64,000 nt of DNA from Candidatus Aminicenantota bacterium (GCA_011772495.1 WVZL01000046.1:1-64000); one strand, 5' to 3'; counted from the stretch's first letter, positions 44,684 to 54,313 are shown. Notes: generated from the sequence alone by a model not told the origin. Program-made: numbers and translations.

Positions 44684-44943
44684 ATAACTGAAAACCTCTG
44701 TTCCTGTCTTGGATATCAGCCGATTGTACAGGGGCCCTTGAATAAAATTCCAGCTCCAGCGAGCATCGAGAAACCGCTTTCAAAGCTGGTGTTTTCCTCT
44801 TGGCTGTTTCATTCTTGCCCATAAGAAAACGAGAAAACCTTTTGAATGGTCATCATTGACTTCTGATTTCTATTCAGTATAACGTATAAAATCAATGCTG
44901 AATCATAAAAGTCATTCAATTTATATCTCAGATCGAGGAAAAA

Positions 44944-46266
44944 ATGAAGAAATCTAACCGAAGAAAAAATTCAGTTTGGCTGGCTCTGGCTCTTTTCTTG
45001 ATTATGTTTCCCTTATTTTCCCAGACAGCGCGAAAACATGCCAGATTATTCGAGTTCATTAAAAACACTCTGTTTATCGACGTCCACTCTCATCCTATCG
45101 CCGGGCATATTGAATATCAAGCCAAAGACCCGTATCCAACACTGGAGCCACCGATTAATAGGCCTTTCTGGCCCCTAAAAAAAGAAAGAATAGCAGTTTT
45201 TGACTCTCTGCAGGTGAAGGCACTCCGAGAAATCTACGAGTACCAGAAAAAAAATGTGACCGAGAACGATCTCACTGAGTTGGGTGAACTATCTCAAGAA
45301 TTCTGGAACGCAGGAAAAAAAAAGGGTTTTAACCAGATTCTTGATATTTGCGGGATTGAAAAGGTCTTTTCAAACTCAGCTTTTCCTAAAAAAGACCTTG
45401 ATCCAGGAAGAGTCTTCTGGGTGCCCTTCGTGGATTTCCTCTTGTATCCGTTTAAGGGCTCTGAACTGAGGGCTATAAGTCCTGAACTTCAAAGGAATCT
45501 GGATTATTCCAGCCAGAATGTATGGGAACTCTCAGAGAAATACAACCTAAAGATTGAGGAGTTAACCTCTTATCTTTCCTTCATCGATAAGGTCCTTGAT
45601 GATTTCTTGGGTGATAGGGCTGTGGCTTTGAAAGTGGCCAGCGGCTATGTTCGCACTCTCTGGTTTGAAGAGCAGAACAGAAACGAGGTTGCCTTTGTCT
45701 TTGAGGAAGGTTTGAAAGGAAAACTCGCCTCCTGGAGGAGGTATAAAAAACTCCAAGATTTCATAGCCAGATACATATTCAGGAAAGCTGGGGCCTTGAA
45801 ACTGCCGGTTCATTTCCACACCGGATTCGGGGCAGTTGCAGGTTTGAAAAACCTTGATTCGAATCCTCTCAACCTGGAGAGCGTGTTCTCCGATATCAGG
45901 TTCCAAGAGACTCAATTTCTCATACTCCATGGAGGTTATCCATCCTGGGATACACTCAAACCCATCCTGGAGAAGAGAAATGCCTATGTTGAATTTTCAG
46001 CCATCAACTGGTTTACTTTTGAACACGAATTGGCGAAAATTCTCCACGACTGGCTCTGTTATCCCGGCGCTTCCGAGAAAATCATGTTCGGCAGTGATGG
46101 AGGCGCTCCGGTGTTTTTCTGGATAGCAGCCCAGAATTCGAGAGAAGCCCTTTATCGAGCTTTGGCCAAGCTGATTGATAGAGGGATCATCGATGAAGAA
46201 AAGGCGGTCATGATTGCCGAGAGAATCATGAGGAAGAACGCCATTCGTCTTCATCATCTAGATTAA
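44944..46266 (+). CDS. Amidohydrolase-2 family metal-dependent hydrolase, exported
   Basis: This is a 440-residue TIM-barrel hydrolase. A signal-like N-terminus (SVWLALALFLIMFPLFSQ) is followed by the metal-binding HxH (FIDVHSHPIAGH). The other ligands are in LPVHFHTGFGAV, FLILHGGYP and the late aspartate IMFGSDGGAPVF. This is the arrangement of the amidohydrolase-2 group, which covers decarboxylases and hydrolases. The length exceeds the usual 280-330 because of an insertion of about 120 residues after the HxH. It starts at ATG with GAGGAAAAA before it. It is divergent from the interrupted methyltransferase, with 131 bp between. Confidence 0.85.
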   Translation: MKKSNRRKNSVWLALALFLIMFPLFSQTARKHARLFEFIKNTLFIDVHSHPIAGHIEYQAKDPYPTLEPPINRPFWPLKKERIAVFDSLQVKALREIYEYQKKNVTENDLTELGELSQEFWNAGKKKGFNQILDICGIEKVFSNSAFPKKDLDPGRVFWVPFVDFLLYPFKGSELRAISPELQRNLDYSSQNVWELSEKYNLKIEELTSYLSFIDKVLDDFLGDRAVALKVASGYVRTLWFEEQNRNEVAFVFEEGLKGKLASWRRYKKLQDFIARYIFRKAGALKLPVHFHTGFGAVAGLKNLDSNPLNLESVFSDIRFQETQFLILHGGYPSWDTLKPILEKRNAYVEFSAINWFTFEHELAKILHDWLCYPGASEKIMFGSDGGAPVFFWIAAQNSREALYRALAKLIDRGIIDEEKAVMIAERIMRKNAIRLHHLD

Positions 46267-46572
46267 ACTCAAATCAAAGTCACCGTTGCCAACGAAAGGA
46301 TGGCGACAAACCGAAATAGTAATCATCATGGCGAGCGAAGCATGTCCATCTCCCTAAGAAAAGTCCCTTAGAATGAGGATTTTGCCCCCGAAAATGAGGG
46401 TTTAAGGGCTAAAATCGGACGAAATTTGAATTTATCTTCAAAAAAAATAACTTAGCTTGGCCCGACCCCAAAATTTGATATCAGAGAGATGCCACTCTAG
46501 GGACAGAGAGGTTTATCCAAAGGGTACAGAAAGACGCCCAATTGAATGGGCTCAGGCCAAATGATGTTTAGG
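46267..46572. other. 306-bp convergent intergenic region with a short repeat copy
   Basis: The region lies between the ends of the convergent amidohydrolase and SH3/barrel genes. It holds half of the GGCGAGCGAAGC repeat (46322-46353). The rest has no recognised terminator or gene. Confidence 0.45.
46322..46353. repeat. GGCGAGCGAAGC repeat, half-copy
   Basis: This contains GGCGAGCGAAGC and a CCATCTC block, the same as the minus strand of the right half of 4497-4574. The left arm is absent. Confidence 0.5.
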
Positions 46573-47649
46573 CTATAATCCGATTTTCACTCCCAGGACT
46601 GCTGAGAATCCTCCCAGGTCAATATCTATCTCATCTCCCTCGACACCTATTTCCTCTAATAAAGGATGAGGAATTGAAGTTTTAGCTATGATGTACCTTC
46701 CTTCTCCATAGATGTATATATTGTTGGCCACTTGAAAGTTTGCTCCAGCTCTGACATTGAATCCTAATTTGTTAAAGCTCTCTTGTACCCATTCAACTTC
46801 AGTTAGTTCTATAGTATGGGTCCAATCCGAATAGAATGTTTCTTGGTAGATCATATCTTCCATCATATCCATCTTGGCGCTTATATAGCTGATGCCTCCT
46901 CCAAAATAAGGTCTTACACTCCCTTCGATCAGCGGATGAAAATTAAAACCGAAATGGAGCATCAGGGCCGAGTATTTTGCCTGCTCCTGAATTTCATCAG
47001 TGGCAATGTCATCCCACAGGAACATATTAGGCAGTGAAAATCCATAAGTGGCATCCAGAGATTTGGATACGAAACTCAGCCCACCGGTAATTTCAATGTT
47101 GGGCATCGGAAAAACCCCAAATCCTGCATCAAAGCCAAATCCAGTGGCATTATCTGCCATATCCGTAATTGCAGCTTGTTCTGAGTAGATGATGAATGTG
47201 TACTCCCAATCGTACCCGGCCTGAATCATATGGACCAGACCGCCAACGCCTATGTTGAACATGATCTTCGGAGGCTGGCGGCGCATGGGGGGTGGAGGGG
47301 TTGGCCGAACGGGTTCTCTTCTTCGCTGTGGCGTGACTGTTCTCGTTGCTGCAGGTGCTACTTTCTCTAACTCGACGAGCATCTCGTGAATATACCCGGT
47401 AATCCTGACCCCGACCTTAGATTGGTACCTTACCTCATACCATTCCCCGATTTTCCTTTCCACTTCAAAGACGCTGCCTACAGGCGGGTTCTCGATGACT
47501 TCACTCTCCATGTTGGGCTGCATGCGAATGCTCGCATTCTCAACCACGACTCTGATCTTCTGTTTTTCAGCCTGGACCAAGGTGGGTAAGATAAACAGAG
47601 AGATAACGATCAAACTAAGGCCTGCTCTTCCGTAAAACTTAATTCTCAT
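46573..47649 (-). CDS. SH3-domain and outer-membrane beta-barrel protein
   Basis: This is a 358-residue exported protein. After the signal peptide (GLSLIVISLFILPTLVQA), residues 28-95 form a bacterial SH3 domain (RVVVENASIRMQPNMESEV, PPVGSVFEVE, WYEVRY). A proline-rich spacer follows (RREPVRPTPPPPMRRQPP). The C-terminal half (about 130-358) has beta-barrel alternation, ending FSAVLGVKIGL. The SH3 part may bind cell wall while the barrel sits in the outer membrane. The frame opens 23 codons earlier, but AAAGGAGG precedes the ATG at 47649, which starts the signal. It starts 10 bp after the kinase stop, clearly the same operon. Confidence 0.82.
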   Translation of the reverse strand: MRIKFYGRAGLSLIVISLFILPTLVQAEKQKIRVVVENASIRMQPNMESEVIENPPVGSVFEVERKIGEWYEVRYQSKVGVRITGYIHEMLVELEKVAPAATRTVTPQRRREPVRPTPPPPMRRQPPKIMFNIGVGGLVHMIQAGYDWEYTFIIYSEQAAITDMADNATGFGFDAGFGVFPMPNIEITGGLSFVSKSLDATYGFSLPNMFLWDDIATDEIQEQAKYSALMLHFGFNFHPLIEGSVRPYFGGGISYISAKMDMMEDMIYQETFYSDWTHTIELTEVEWVQESFNKLGFNVRAGANFQVANNIYIYGEGRYIIAKTSIPHPLLEEIGVEGDEIDIDLGGFSAVLGVKIGL

Positions 47650-47659
47650 TTTACCTCCT

Positions 47660-49981
47660 TTAATTTTGTTTCTTTTTATGAGGATAAGAACTGATTTCAA
47701 TGATCTTCCAGCTCTCACCTTGCTTCTCCATCATCCACTTTAAGGTGCCTTCGAACAGCACCTGTTTTCTCCCTTCTGCTTTGGAGACTCCGGCCATCAT
47801 ATGAGAAAAGGTGACCTCAGCCCTGGTCATGCCTTCAAATCGCACATTGATATCTGAAGCAAGAGATTGATGCTTATCATACAACTTAGAGAGCAATTCT
47901 GCATCTTTCTTAATCTGCTGGTAAAGCTTAGGAGAACACGTATTTTTATAAAAAGTCAAGAGTTTCTGATTGTTTATCGATTGGACATACTGGTGCACAA
48001 TCATCCCGATCTGCTCCGGCGCTAGGTTTAGGCTCGCCTGATTCAGATATTTTTTTGCCTGAGCATTCTTGGGATCTAATTCTAGCACCCTCCGGGCCCT
48101 CTCCATACACTCCCTGTATTCTCCTCGTTCAAAGGCCTCTTGGATAACCTTGAGGCTGGCCTGGATTTCCTGTTCGATCAATTTTTGGCGCTGCTTCTTT
48201 TTGGCCTCATCCAGATGATACTGAGCCGTGGTGTTTCCAGGTTCTATATTCAACACTTTCTCCATCTGGGTGATACATCGATCAAAATCACCCTGGTTGA
48301 AAGCCTTGATTCCCGCTTCCAGATCCGCAGATACATCGACCTTGGCTGGCTCTTTAATGACGGGCTCCTTTTCGACAGGTTCTTTTTTAACTGGCTCCCT
48401 TTTGACCGGCTCTGGCGGAGGTTCAGGCTTCTCGGCCGGGATGATTTCTCGTTCAACCTGAGGCTCTTCCTCTTCTTCCGGCAGGTATTTAGCTTCAAGA
48501 TCAGCAATCTTTTGTTCCACCGCAGCGAATTCCGCTTCCTCAGGAGCTGCATCGAGAAACTTCCTGTAAAAGGAAACCGCTTTTTCCAATTCCTGTTCTT
48601 TCTCGTGTATTTCTCCCAGATGCAAGTAGGGCCTAGGGTCTGAACTGCTGAGAGCAATGGCTTTTTCATATTCAGGGATGGCCTTCTCAATTTTGCCTTG
48701 TTCTTTCAGAATGGTGGCTAAACTGATTGTAGCCTCCAGATTCTCCGGCTCTAAGGCCAGTATCTTTTCAAACTGATCTATGGCTTTTGAATATTTCTTC
48801 TTCTCCCAATATTTATGGCCCGCCTCAAAGTAATCCTCTACTCTGGGAGGAGCTGGAGGCGGCTTAGGTTCTGTAGCTCGAGGCTGGATTATAAAACGCC
48901 AGATAGCTAGCCCGGCGATCACGACCGCAACCACAACCAAAGCAGGAACCAGGACTTTCTTCGACTTGGAGGGAGCTCTCTTTTCAGCAGGTATCCCCCT
49001 GCCAGGGAAAAGCCTCTCTGTGGTGGGAATTCTTTTCTCTATCCTTCTTAGCTCAGCAAAGAGCTCCTCCACACTCTGATACCTCTTCTCCCGATCCTTC
49101 TCCATGCATTTCAGGATCACATTGTTGAGCTCTTCTGGGATCTGAGCGTTGAGCTTCCGCGGCTCTTCAGGTATTTCAGTTTTGATCTTCATGGCTATGT
49201 TTAAGGGCGTATCTCCCTCAAAAGGGACTACTCCCGTCAACATCTCATACAGGATGACTCCCAAAGAATACACATCGGTCCGATGGTCAATATCTTTCCC
49301 TTCAACCTGTTCAGGAGACATGTATTCGGGAGTCCCGATCATCACTCCTGCATCTGTTATTCCTTCGGTACCCATCGATCGGGCTATCCCAAAATCCATG
49401 ATCCGGGCATTCCCTTCACGGTCGATCATGATATTCCGAGGTTTTAGATCCCGGTGTATGACGCCCAATCGGTGAGCCTCAGCTAACCCCTCGCATACCT
49501 GCTTGGCAATGGAAATCGCTTTTCCTATGGTTAGCTGCTCCATCCTTCGTATTGAACTTTTCAGGTCTTCCCCGGAAATGTATTCCATGGTGATGTACTG
49601 GGTTCCTTCCTCTTCGCTTAAATCATACATGCGGCAGACATTCCGGTGAGATATCTTCCGGGCAAATTTCAGTTCATTCCGGAAACGCTCGATTGTTTTC
49701 TTATCAGAAGCGATCTCGGGCCTCAAGAGTTTTAAGGCCACTTTTTCTTCTATCTTCTTATCTATGACCTTGTAGAGTATACCCATGCCGCCTCTTCCCA
49801 GTTCCTCGATGATTTGGTACCTCCCAGCAAAGGTGCTCCCGATAATTAATTCTCTCATGGGGGTTCGGAGCGTCTCTGTTTGAGAAAAATCTTTCTCTTT
49901 GGAGGGAATAATCTGGTCTCCGCAATTGCCGCAGAAGTGGACATCATCGGGATTTTCGAATTCGCATTTAGGACATTTCAT
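47660..49981 (-). CDS. Serine/threonine protein kinase with zinc ribbon, transmembrane segment and TPRs
   Basis: This is a 773-residue receptor-like kinase. A zinc ribbon (MKCPKCEFENPDDVHFCGNCG) opens it. The kinase domain is at about 50-310: loop GRGGMGILYKV, Lys in KVALKLLRPE, catalytic HRDLKPRNIM, DFGIARSMG and GTPEYMSPEQ. A membrane segment follows (VPALVVVAVVIAGLAIWRFI, about 345-365). Outside are TPR-like repeats (about 385-500), a KEPV-rich linker (KREPVKKEPVEKEPVIKEP), two more TPRs (555-655), and an NTF2-like C-terminal domain. It is paralogous to the partial kinase at 1-261. Its TTGACT/TATTCT-like promoter is at 50031-50058. The signal sensed is unknown. Confidence 0.93.
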   Translation of the reverse strand: MKCPKCEFENPDDVHFCGNCGDQIIPSKEKDFSQTETLRTPMRELIIGSTFAGRYQIIEELGRGGMGILYKVIDKKIEEKVALKLLRPEIASDKKTIERFRNELKFARKISHRNVCRMYDLSEEEGTQYITMEYISGEDLKSSIRRMEQLTIGKAISIAKQVCEGLAEAHRLGVIHRDLKPRNIMIDREGNARIMDFGIARSMGTEGITDAGVMIGTPEYMSPEQVEGKDIDHRTDVYSLGVILYEMLTGVVPFEGDTPLNIAMKIKTEIPEEPRKLNAQIPEELNNVILKCMEKDREKRYQSVEELFAELRRIEKRIPTTERLFPGRGIPAEKRAPSKSKKVLVPALVVVAVVIAGLAIWRFIIQPRATEPKPPPAPPRVEDYFEAGHKYWEKKKYSKAIDQFEKILALEPENLEATISLATILKEQGKIEKAIPEYEKAIALSSSDPRPYLHLGEIHEKEQELEKAVSFYRKFLDAAPEEAEFAAVEQKIADLEAKYLPEEEEEPQVEREIIPAEKPEPPPEPVKREPVKKEPVEKEPVIKEPAKVDVSADLEAGIKAFNQGDFDRCITQMEKVLNIEPGNTTAQYHLDEAKKKQRQKLIEQEIQASLKVIQEAFERGEYRECMERARRVLELDPKNAQAKKYLNQASLNLAPEQIGMIVHQYVQSINNQKLLTFYKNTCSPKLYQQIKKDAELLSKLYDKHQSLASDINVRFEGMTRAEVTFSHMMAGVSKAEGRKQVLFEGTLKWMMEKQGESWKIIEISSYPHKKKQN

Positions 49982-50030
49982 TGCCCTTTAATCCTTATTA
50001 CCCATAATTCCTATTAAATTTGTAGCAAAA

Positions 50031-50058
50031 GAATATCAGTTATTCTGGATTTAGTCAA
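50031..50058 (-). promoter_or_regulatory. Probable promoter of the TPR kinase gene
   Basis: On the minus strand a -35 TTGACT (50053-50058) and a -10 TATTCT (50031-50036) have a 16-bp spacer. The predicted leader is about 45 nt before the kinase ATG at 49981. Confidence 0.45.
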
Positions 50059-50124
50059 TTTAAAATATCTCGTGAAAATATTTTATGTGTTTGTCAAGAA
50101 AAACGAGCCCCAAAAAAAGTGAGA

Positions 50125-50140
50125 GGTCAGGTCTGAGTCT
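50125..50140 (-). repeat. GGTCAGGTCTGAGTCT short repeat, copy 3
   Basis: This shares GGTCAGGTCT with the 43231 terminator arm. It lies just before the HD-GYP stop codon, 0.1 kb downstream of that gene's reading direction. Only one arm is present. Confidence 0.4.
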
Positions 50141-50142
50141 AC

Positions 50143-51654
50143 TTATCCTAATTTTTCTTTCTTTTGTAGGAACTTTTCCAGGGCGTCAACAACATCAGGA
50201 TCGAACTGCTTCCCCTTTTGGCATTGGCATTTCTTAAAAGCTTTCTCGAAAGTCAGAGGCTTGTTATAGGGCCGCTGAGTGGTCATGGCATCAAAGGCGT
50301 CAGCCACGCCAATGATACGAGCCCCGAGAGGAATTTCTTCCCCTTTGAGACCGTCTGGATATCCTGAACCATCGTACTTTTCATGATGGCTGCGGACCAT
50401 AGGGAACACAAAACTGAGGTATTCGATAGGCTTGAGAATGTTTTCACTGGTGGCAGCATGGGCCTGTATGGAATGAAATTCAGTGGTAGAGAGAGTGCTA
50501 TCTTTATCAATAATGTAATCCCTAACGCCGATTTTTCCAATATCATGGACTTCAGCCGCCGTCTTGATTTTCCCGCACTCACTCTCGCTCAAGCCCATTT
50601 CTTGGGCAATCCCGAGCGCGTAACGACTCGTTCTCTGCGAATGCCCTCGTGTGTAGCGGTCTTTGGCTTCCACTGTGTTCAGCAGGGCGAGCATGGCTTG
50701 GTGGTAGGCTTTCTGAATGTTTTCATAAAGGCGCGAGTTCTCTATGGCAATCGCCGATTGGTTGGCTAGAGCAGAGAGGAGAGTCACATCGCTCTCGTCA
50801 AAACAGTCCTGTTTCTCACGGTTGTCGAGGTAGAGCAACCCCAGCACATTTCCCTTGCTAATCAGAGGAGCGCACATGAAAGAGCGGAGATTCATCCTGG
50901 CGACGCTCTCTGATTTTGCAAACCGATCGTCCCGGAAGGCATCGTTGGCCAAGATACAGACTTCTTCTTCGACTGATTTCTTAACAATGCTGCGGCTGAT
51001 CTTGAAGAGATGAGGAAGAACATCCTCCCGGTACTTGATGAATTTCGGTTCAAAGTCTTGGCCCTCTTCCTTGAGCAGAATACATACCCGTTGGACATCA
51101 GGAAAAACATCCAATAAGACCTCGCATATTTGTTTGAAGAGCTCATAGGAGGCATGGACGGAATTGATGGCATTCCCTGCCTCATAGATGGTCTTGAGAG
51201 TCTGGAGGAGCTTCTCTACCGGAGGCTGCTTTTTTATCTTGAACTTCGGATAATCCTTGGTCACTCCAGCCGAAGTGACGGCTTTGTCTATCTGTTCTGT
51301 CAACAGGTGAAGAGGAACTTTGGAGGTGATGATCGATTCGCCTTCCTGCCAGTTGATATTGGTGGTTATTCCTTCCGCACGGACTCGAATCTTCGTGGAG
51401 CCGATTTGTATCAGATCACCTGATTTCAGCTTCTTTCGCTTCACCTTGCGGTTATTGACAAAGGAGCCGTTCATGCTCTCCTTGTCGAAAAAAGTACAAT
51501 CTTCCCCTTCCTGAACGACTTCGGCATGCACACGGGACAACTCCGGATCATCAAGGACAATATCACAGCTGGCATCGCGGCCGATAGTGATGAGGCGCTT
51601 GGCAAGTTCCCAAACTCGGTCCTGCTCCTGACCTTCAATGCAGACAAGTTTCAT
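50143..51654 (-). CDS. FHA / GAF / HD-GYP domain c-di-GMP phosphodiesterase
   Basis: This is a soluble regulator of about 503 residues. The N-terminal FHA domain has ITIGRDASCDIVL, LSRVHAEV and ESMNGSFVNNRKV, which binds phosphothreonine. A GAF domain follows (about 160-320). The C-terminal HD-GYP domain has AEVHDIGKIGVRDYI, SHHEKYDGSGYPDGL and ARIIGVADAFDAM, with the HD ligands and the GYP motif intact. HD-GYP enzymes degrade c-di-GMP. The FHA suggests it is recruited by a phosphorylated partner, perhaps the kinase next door. A GTG at 51669 also opens the frame; the ATG at 51654 is preferred. Its promoter is TTGACA-17-TATAAA. Confidence 0.92.
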   Translation of the reverse strand: MKLVCIEGQEQDRVWELAKRLITIGRDASCDIVLDDPELSRVHAEVVQEGEDCTFFDKESMNGSFVNNRKVKRKKLKSGDLIQIGSTKIRVRAEGITTNINWQEGESIITSKVPLHLLTEQIDKAVTSAGVTKDYPKFKIKKQPPVEKLLQTLKTIYEAGNAINSVHASYELFKQICEVLLDVFPDVQRVCILLKEEGQDFEPKFIKYREDVLPHLFKISRSIVKKSVEEEVCILANDAFRDDRFAKSESVARMNLRSFMCAPLISKGNVLGLLYLDNREKQDCFDESDVTLLSALANQSAIAIENSRLYENIQKAYHQAMLALLNTVEAKDRYTRGHSQRTSRYALGIAQEMGLSESECGKIKTAAEVHDIGKIGVRDYIIDKDSTLSTTEFHSIQAHAATSENILKPIEYLSFVFPMVRSHHEKYDGSGYPDGLKGEEIPLGARIIGVADAFDAMTTQRPYNKPLTFEKAFKKCQCQKGKQFDPDVVDALEKFLQKKEKLG

Positions 51655-51669
51655 CGAATTATTTTGCAC

Positions 51670-52055
51670 TCAATAAAAATATACAAGCCAAGGATTTGGC
51701 TTATGTAAAAATTTTTCAGTAAAGAATGCCCTGATTCTCCCTCGATAATTTATACCATAAGTAAAAATTGTTGTCAAAACGACCTCTGTTCCAGGACCTG
51801 TCCTTAATCTGCTTTTTAGGGATTGAGAACTATGTCTGATTCGGTTAAGGATTCTTTGGTCATGCTTGAGCTCGACTCGTCTTTTTCCCAGACAACAGAG
51901 TTCTAGAGGATGTTACGTGAGTCACTCAGTCTACTTTTAAAAAAACCAAATCTATAATAATATGTTTTTTCCCAGATTTTCATAAGCTTTATTGAGGAAG
52001 ACGAAGCTTGCCTTGAATGAGAGAGGCTTGCTTCTCTTTCCTAAAGGAGAAAACC
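51670..52055. other. 386-bp divergent intergenic region
   Basis: The region holds the strong minus-strand promoter of the HD-GYP gene (51749-51777). On the plus side, the CoA-disulfide-reductase-like gene has a AAAGGAG ribosome site at 52043-52050. No repeat element or RNA gene is evident in the middle. Confidence 0.5.
51749..51777 (-). promoter_or_regulatory. Strong sigma-70-type promoter of the HD-GYP gene
   Basis: On the minus strand TTGACA (51772-51777) and TATAAA (51749-51754) have an ideal 17-bp spacer. The leader to the ATG at 51654 is about 85-90 nt. Confidence 0.7.
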
Positions 52056-53396
52056 ATGGTTGAATTCATGATTGTTGGAGCTGACGCGGCGGGTCTTTCG
52101 GCAGCTATCCAGGTAAAGCGAAAACGTCCCGATGCTTCTATCAAAGTTATAAACAAAGGAAAGACAATCTCCTATGGAGCCTGCGGAATTCCGTATGTCC
52201 TATCAGGCGATATCGAGTCAGTCGAAAAGCTTATTCATTTCACTCCTCAGAGTTTCAAAGAGAAAAGGGGTATTCCTGTAGAAATAAGCAGAGAGGCTAC
52301 CGACATCTTCCCTGAAGAGCACGAAATTGAAATCAAGAACCTAGAAACGGGGGCCCAATACATGGAAAAATACAAAAAGCTTCTCCTCGGCACAGGTGCT
52401 GTTGCCAAAGAACTTCCCTTTCTGGATTATACTCAAGATGGTATCTATAACGTTCATGACCTGGAAGATCTAAGAGAAATCTTGGCTTTTCTTGAGAAAA
52501 AAAAGCCTCAAAAGGCTGCCATAATCGGAGCTGGAAATATCGGACTTGAAATTGCAGAAGCTTTACACACCCTGGGAAAGGAAATTTTATTGTTTGAAAT
52601 CCTGGAAGCGCCGGTGGCGAACTGGCCAGCCATCGTCCAAGAAGCCGTGCAGAAAAAAATTCAAGAAAAAGGAATCCAATTCTTCGGAAAGATGTGTATT
52701 AAAGAAGTCAAAAGAGAAAAAGAGGCTTTTAGCATTAGAACCGAGAGACAGGAATTTAAGGCAGGAGTGATTTTTACAGCCGTGGGAATACGCCCTGCCA
52801 CTGATTTTTGTGGGAACAAGATCAAAAAAATGAAAAATGGAGCTCTTCTCATAGACCAAAGGGCCCAAACTTCAGAAAAAGACATTTACGCAGCTGGTGA
52901 CTGTGCCTCTGTTTTTAATAAAGTTTTGAGACGGAATGTTTACTCCCCTCTCGGGTCGACTGCCAATAAATTGGGGCGAATTGCCGGCCTGAACATGACA
53001 GGTGAAAAGATCAAATTTCCCGGAATCGCTGGAACCCAAATCTTTAAATTCTTCGAGCTTTCTCTCGCCAAAACAGGCCTGAGTCTTGAGGAGGCTCAGC
53101 AAGAAGGAATTGAAGCTGAAGCTTTCTCTGCGCGAAGAACGGATAGAGCCGGATATTACCCCGGAGCCAAGAAGGTTCAAGTTGAAATAGTCTGTGAAAA
53201 AAAATCTGAGAAAATAATCGGCACTTCTGTGGTTGGCGAAGGCAACGCCGCTCAGTTCGTAGATCCTGCCGCAGTGGCTGTGCTTTCAGAAATGCCTATT
53301 GAAGATTTAGCCTGGTTCGATGCTGCCTACACTCCTCCTTATGCCCCTGTCTGGAATGCTTTGGTATCTGCTGGTTTCAAGGCCGCTAAACTCTAA
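52056..53396 (+). CDS. CoA-disulfide reductase / NAD(P)H oxidase-like flavoprotein
   Basis: This is a 446-residue pyridine-nucleotide disulfide oxidoreductase. FAD-binding is shown by GADAAGLSAAIQ, and the single redox cysteine lies in SYGACGIPYVLSGDI, as in CoA-disulfide reductase and NADH oxidase. The NAD-binding motif is AAIIGAGNIGLEIAEALH, and FAD is closed by IYAAGDCA. The C-terminal dimerisation part is of the usual length. The substrate (CoA disulfide, oxygen or polysulfide) cannot be fixed from sequence. The frame also opens at 52017, but AAAGGAGAAAACC just before 52056 sets the start. It is convergent with the NYN gene, 6 bp away. Confidence 0.9.
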   Translation: MVEFMIVGADAAGLSAAIQVKRKRPDASIKVINKGKTISYGACGIPYVLSGDIESVEKLIHFTPQSFKEKRGIPVEISREATDIFPEEHEIEIKNLETGAQYMEKYKKLLLGTGAVAKELPFLDYTQDGIYNVHDLEDLREILAFLEKKKPQKAAIIGAGNIGLEIAEALHTLGKEILLFEILEAPVANWPAIVQEAVQKKIQEKGIQFFGKMCIKEVKREKEAFSIRTERQEFKAGVIFTAVGIRPATDFCGNKIKKMKNGALLIDQRAQTSEKDIYAAGDCASVFNKVLRRNVYSPLGSTANKLGRIAGLNMTGEKIKFPGIAGTQIFKFFELSLAKTGLSLEEAQQEGIEAEAFSARRTDRAGYYPGAKKVQVEIVCEKKSEKIIGTSVVGEGNAAQFVDPAAVAVLSEMPIEDLAWFDAAYTPPYAPVWNALVSAGFKAAKL

Positions 53397-53402
53397 AGGA
53401 AA

Positions 53403-53936
53403 CTATTTTTTTTTGCTGACTGGAATCAAAAACTTCTTCGGATTTTGGTCCAGATTTATGAAATTATCTGCCTCTTCGACCAGCTTCTGGGAACTTGATT
53501 TGCTGAAAGCCATGACTTCAACATAACAACCCAGGGCATGTTTCAGATGCTGAACCAAAGGCACGAAATCCCCATCTCCGCTGACGAGGACGATGGCATC
53601 CAGCTTCGAGGCCAGCTCAATGGTGTCCATGGCTATTCCGATATCCCAGTCCCCTTTCTTAGCACCCCCGTAAAAAACCTGAAGATCTTTGGCCTTGACT
53701 TCATAGCCAAAGCTCTTGAGCGCCTCAAAGAAATTTTCTTCATCCTTAACGTCTGCCTTGATGACATAGGCAAAAGCACGAATGAGATGCCTGCCCTTAA
53801 CTGCTTCTTTGAGTACGGTGTTAAAATTGACTTTGGATTTGTATATATTTTTAGCTGAATAGTAGAGATTCTGAACATCTACAAAAACTCCCACCCTCTG
53901 TTGTTTGAACAGGATAGAACTGCCTTTCTTATTCAT
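53403..53936 (-). CDS. NYN domain protein (LabA/DUF88 family)
   Basis: This is a 177-residue PIN-like NYN nuclease domain. Three acidic centres are visible: VFVDVQNLYY, GAKKGDWDIGIAMD and VLVSGDGDFVPLVQHLK, the last being the family hallmark. NYN proteins of bacteria are putative RNases or regulators. There is no second domain. It is convergent with the CoA-disulfide-reductase-like gene with only 6 bp between stops and no T-rich terminator other than a T9 run just inside the 3' end. The ATG at 53936 has no strong ribosome site that I see. Confidence 0.9.
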   Translation of the reverse strand: MNKKGSSILFKQQRVGVFVDVQNLYYSAKNIYKSKVNFNTVLKEAVKGRHLIRAFAYVIKADVKDEENFFEALKSFGYEVKAKDLQVFYGGAKKGDWDIGIAMDTIELASKLDAIVLVSGDGDFVPLVQHLKHALGCYVEVMAFSKSSSQKLVEEADNFINLDQNPKKFLIPVSKKK

Positions 53937-54313
53937 TTTAAAATTACCTGTTTTATATCACTCCTTCTCTATCAAGTCAAACACTCCCTTTCCCACGAGA
54001 GCATCTCCAATTCTGTTTCCCCAGGGAAGCATTTACAAATCCGTGATACCGCTAACTTCCATCGAATAAAGGTCTTTGGGAATGGATGAAGCGACATTGA
54101 AGATTTAGCCTTGCCTCGCCGTTCTTCGAAGGAACCTGACAAAGTCAGGCGGCGAGGATGTATTGAGCACACCTTTGGAAAGAAGGGGTGGATCAGGTTT
54201 GAACAGAGGACATCCTTCCAGTGGATCTAGAGCAAACGTGCGCAGTTCCGCAGGTGCTGAGAAGGACGGCGAGGGAATGGCGTTAAAAATCTGAACGGAG
54301 CAAAGCCACTCCC

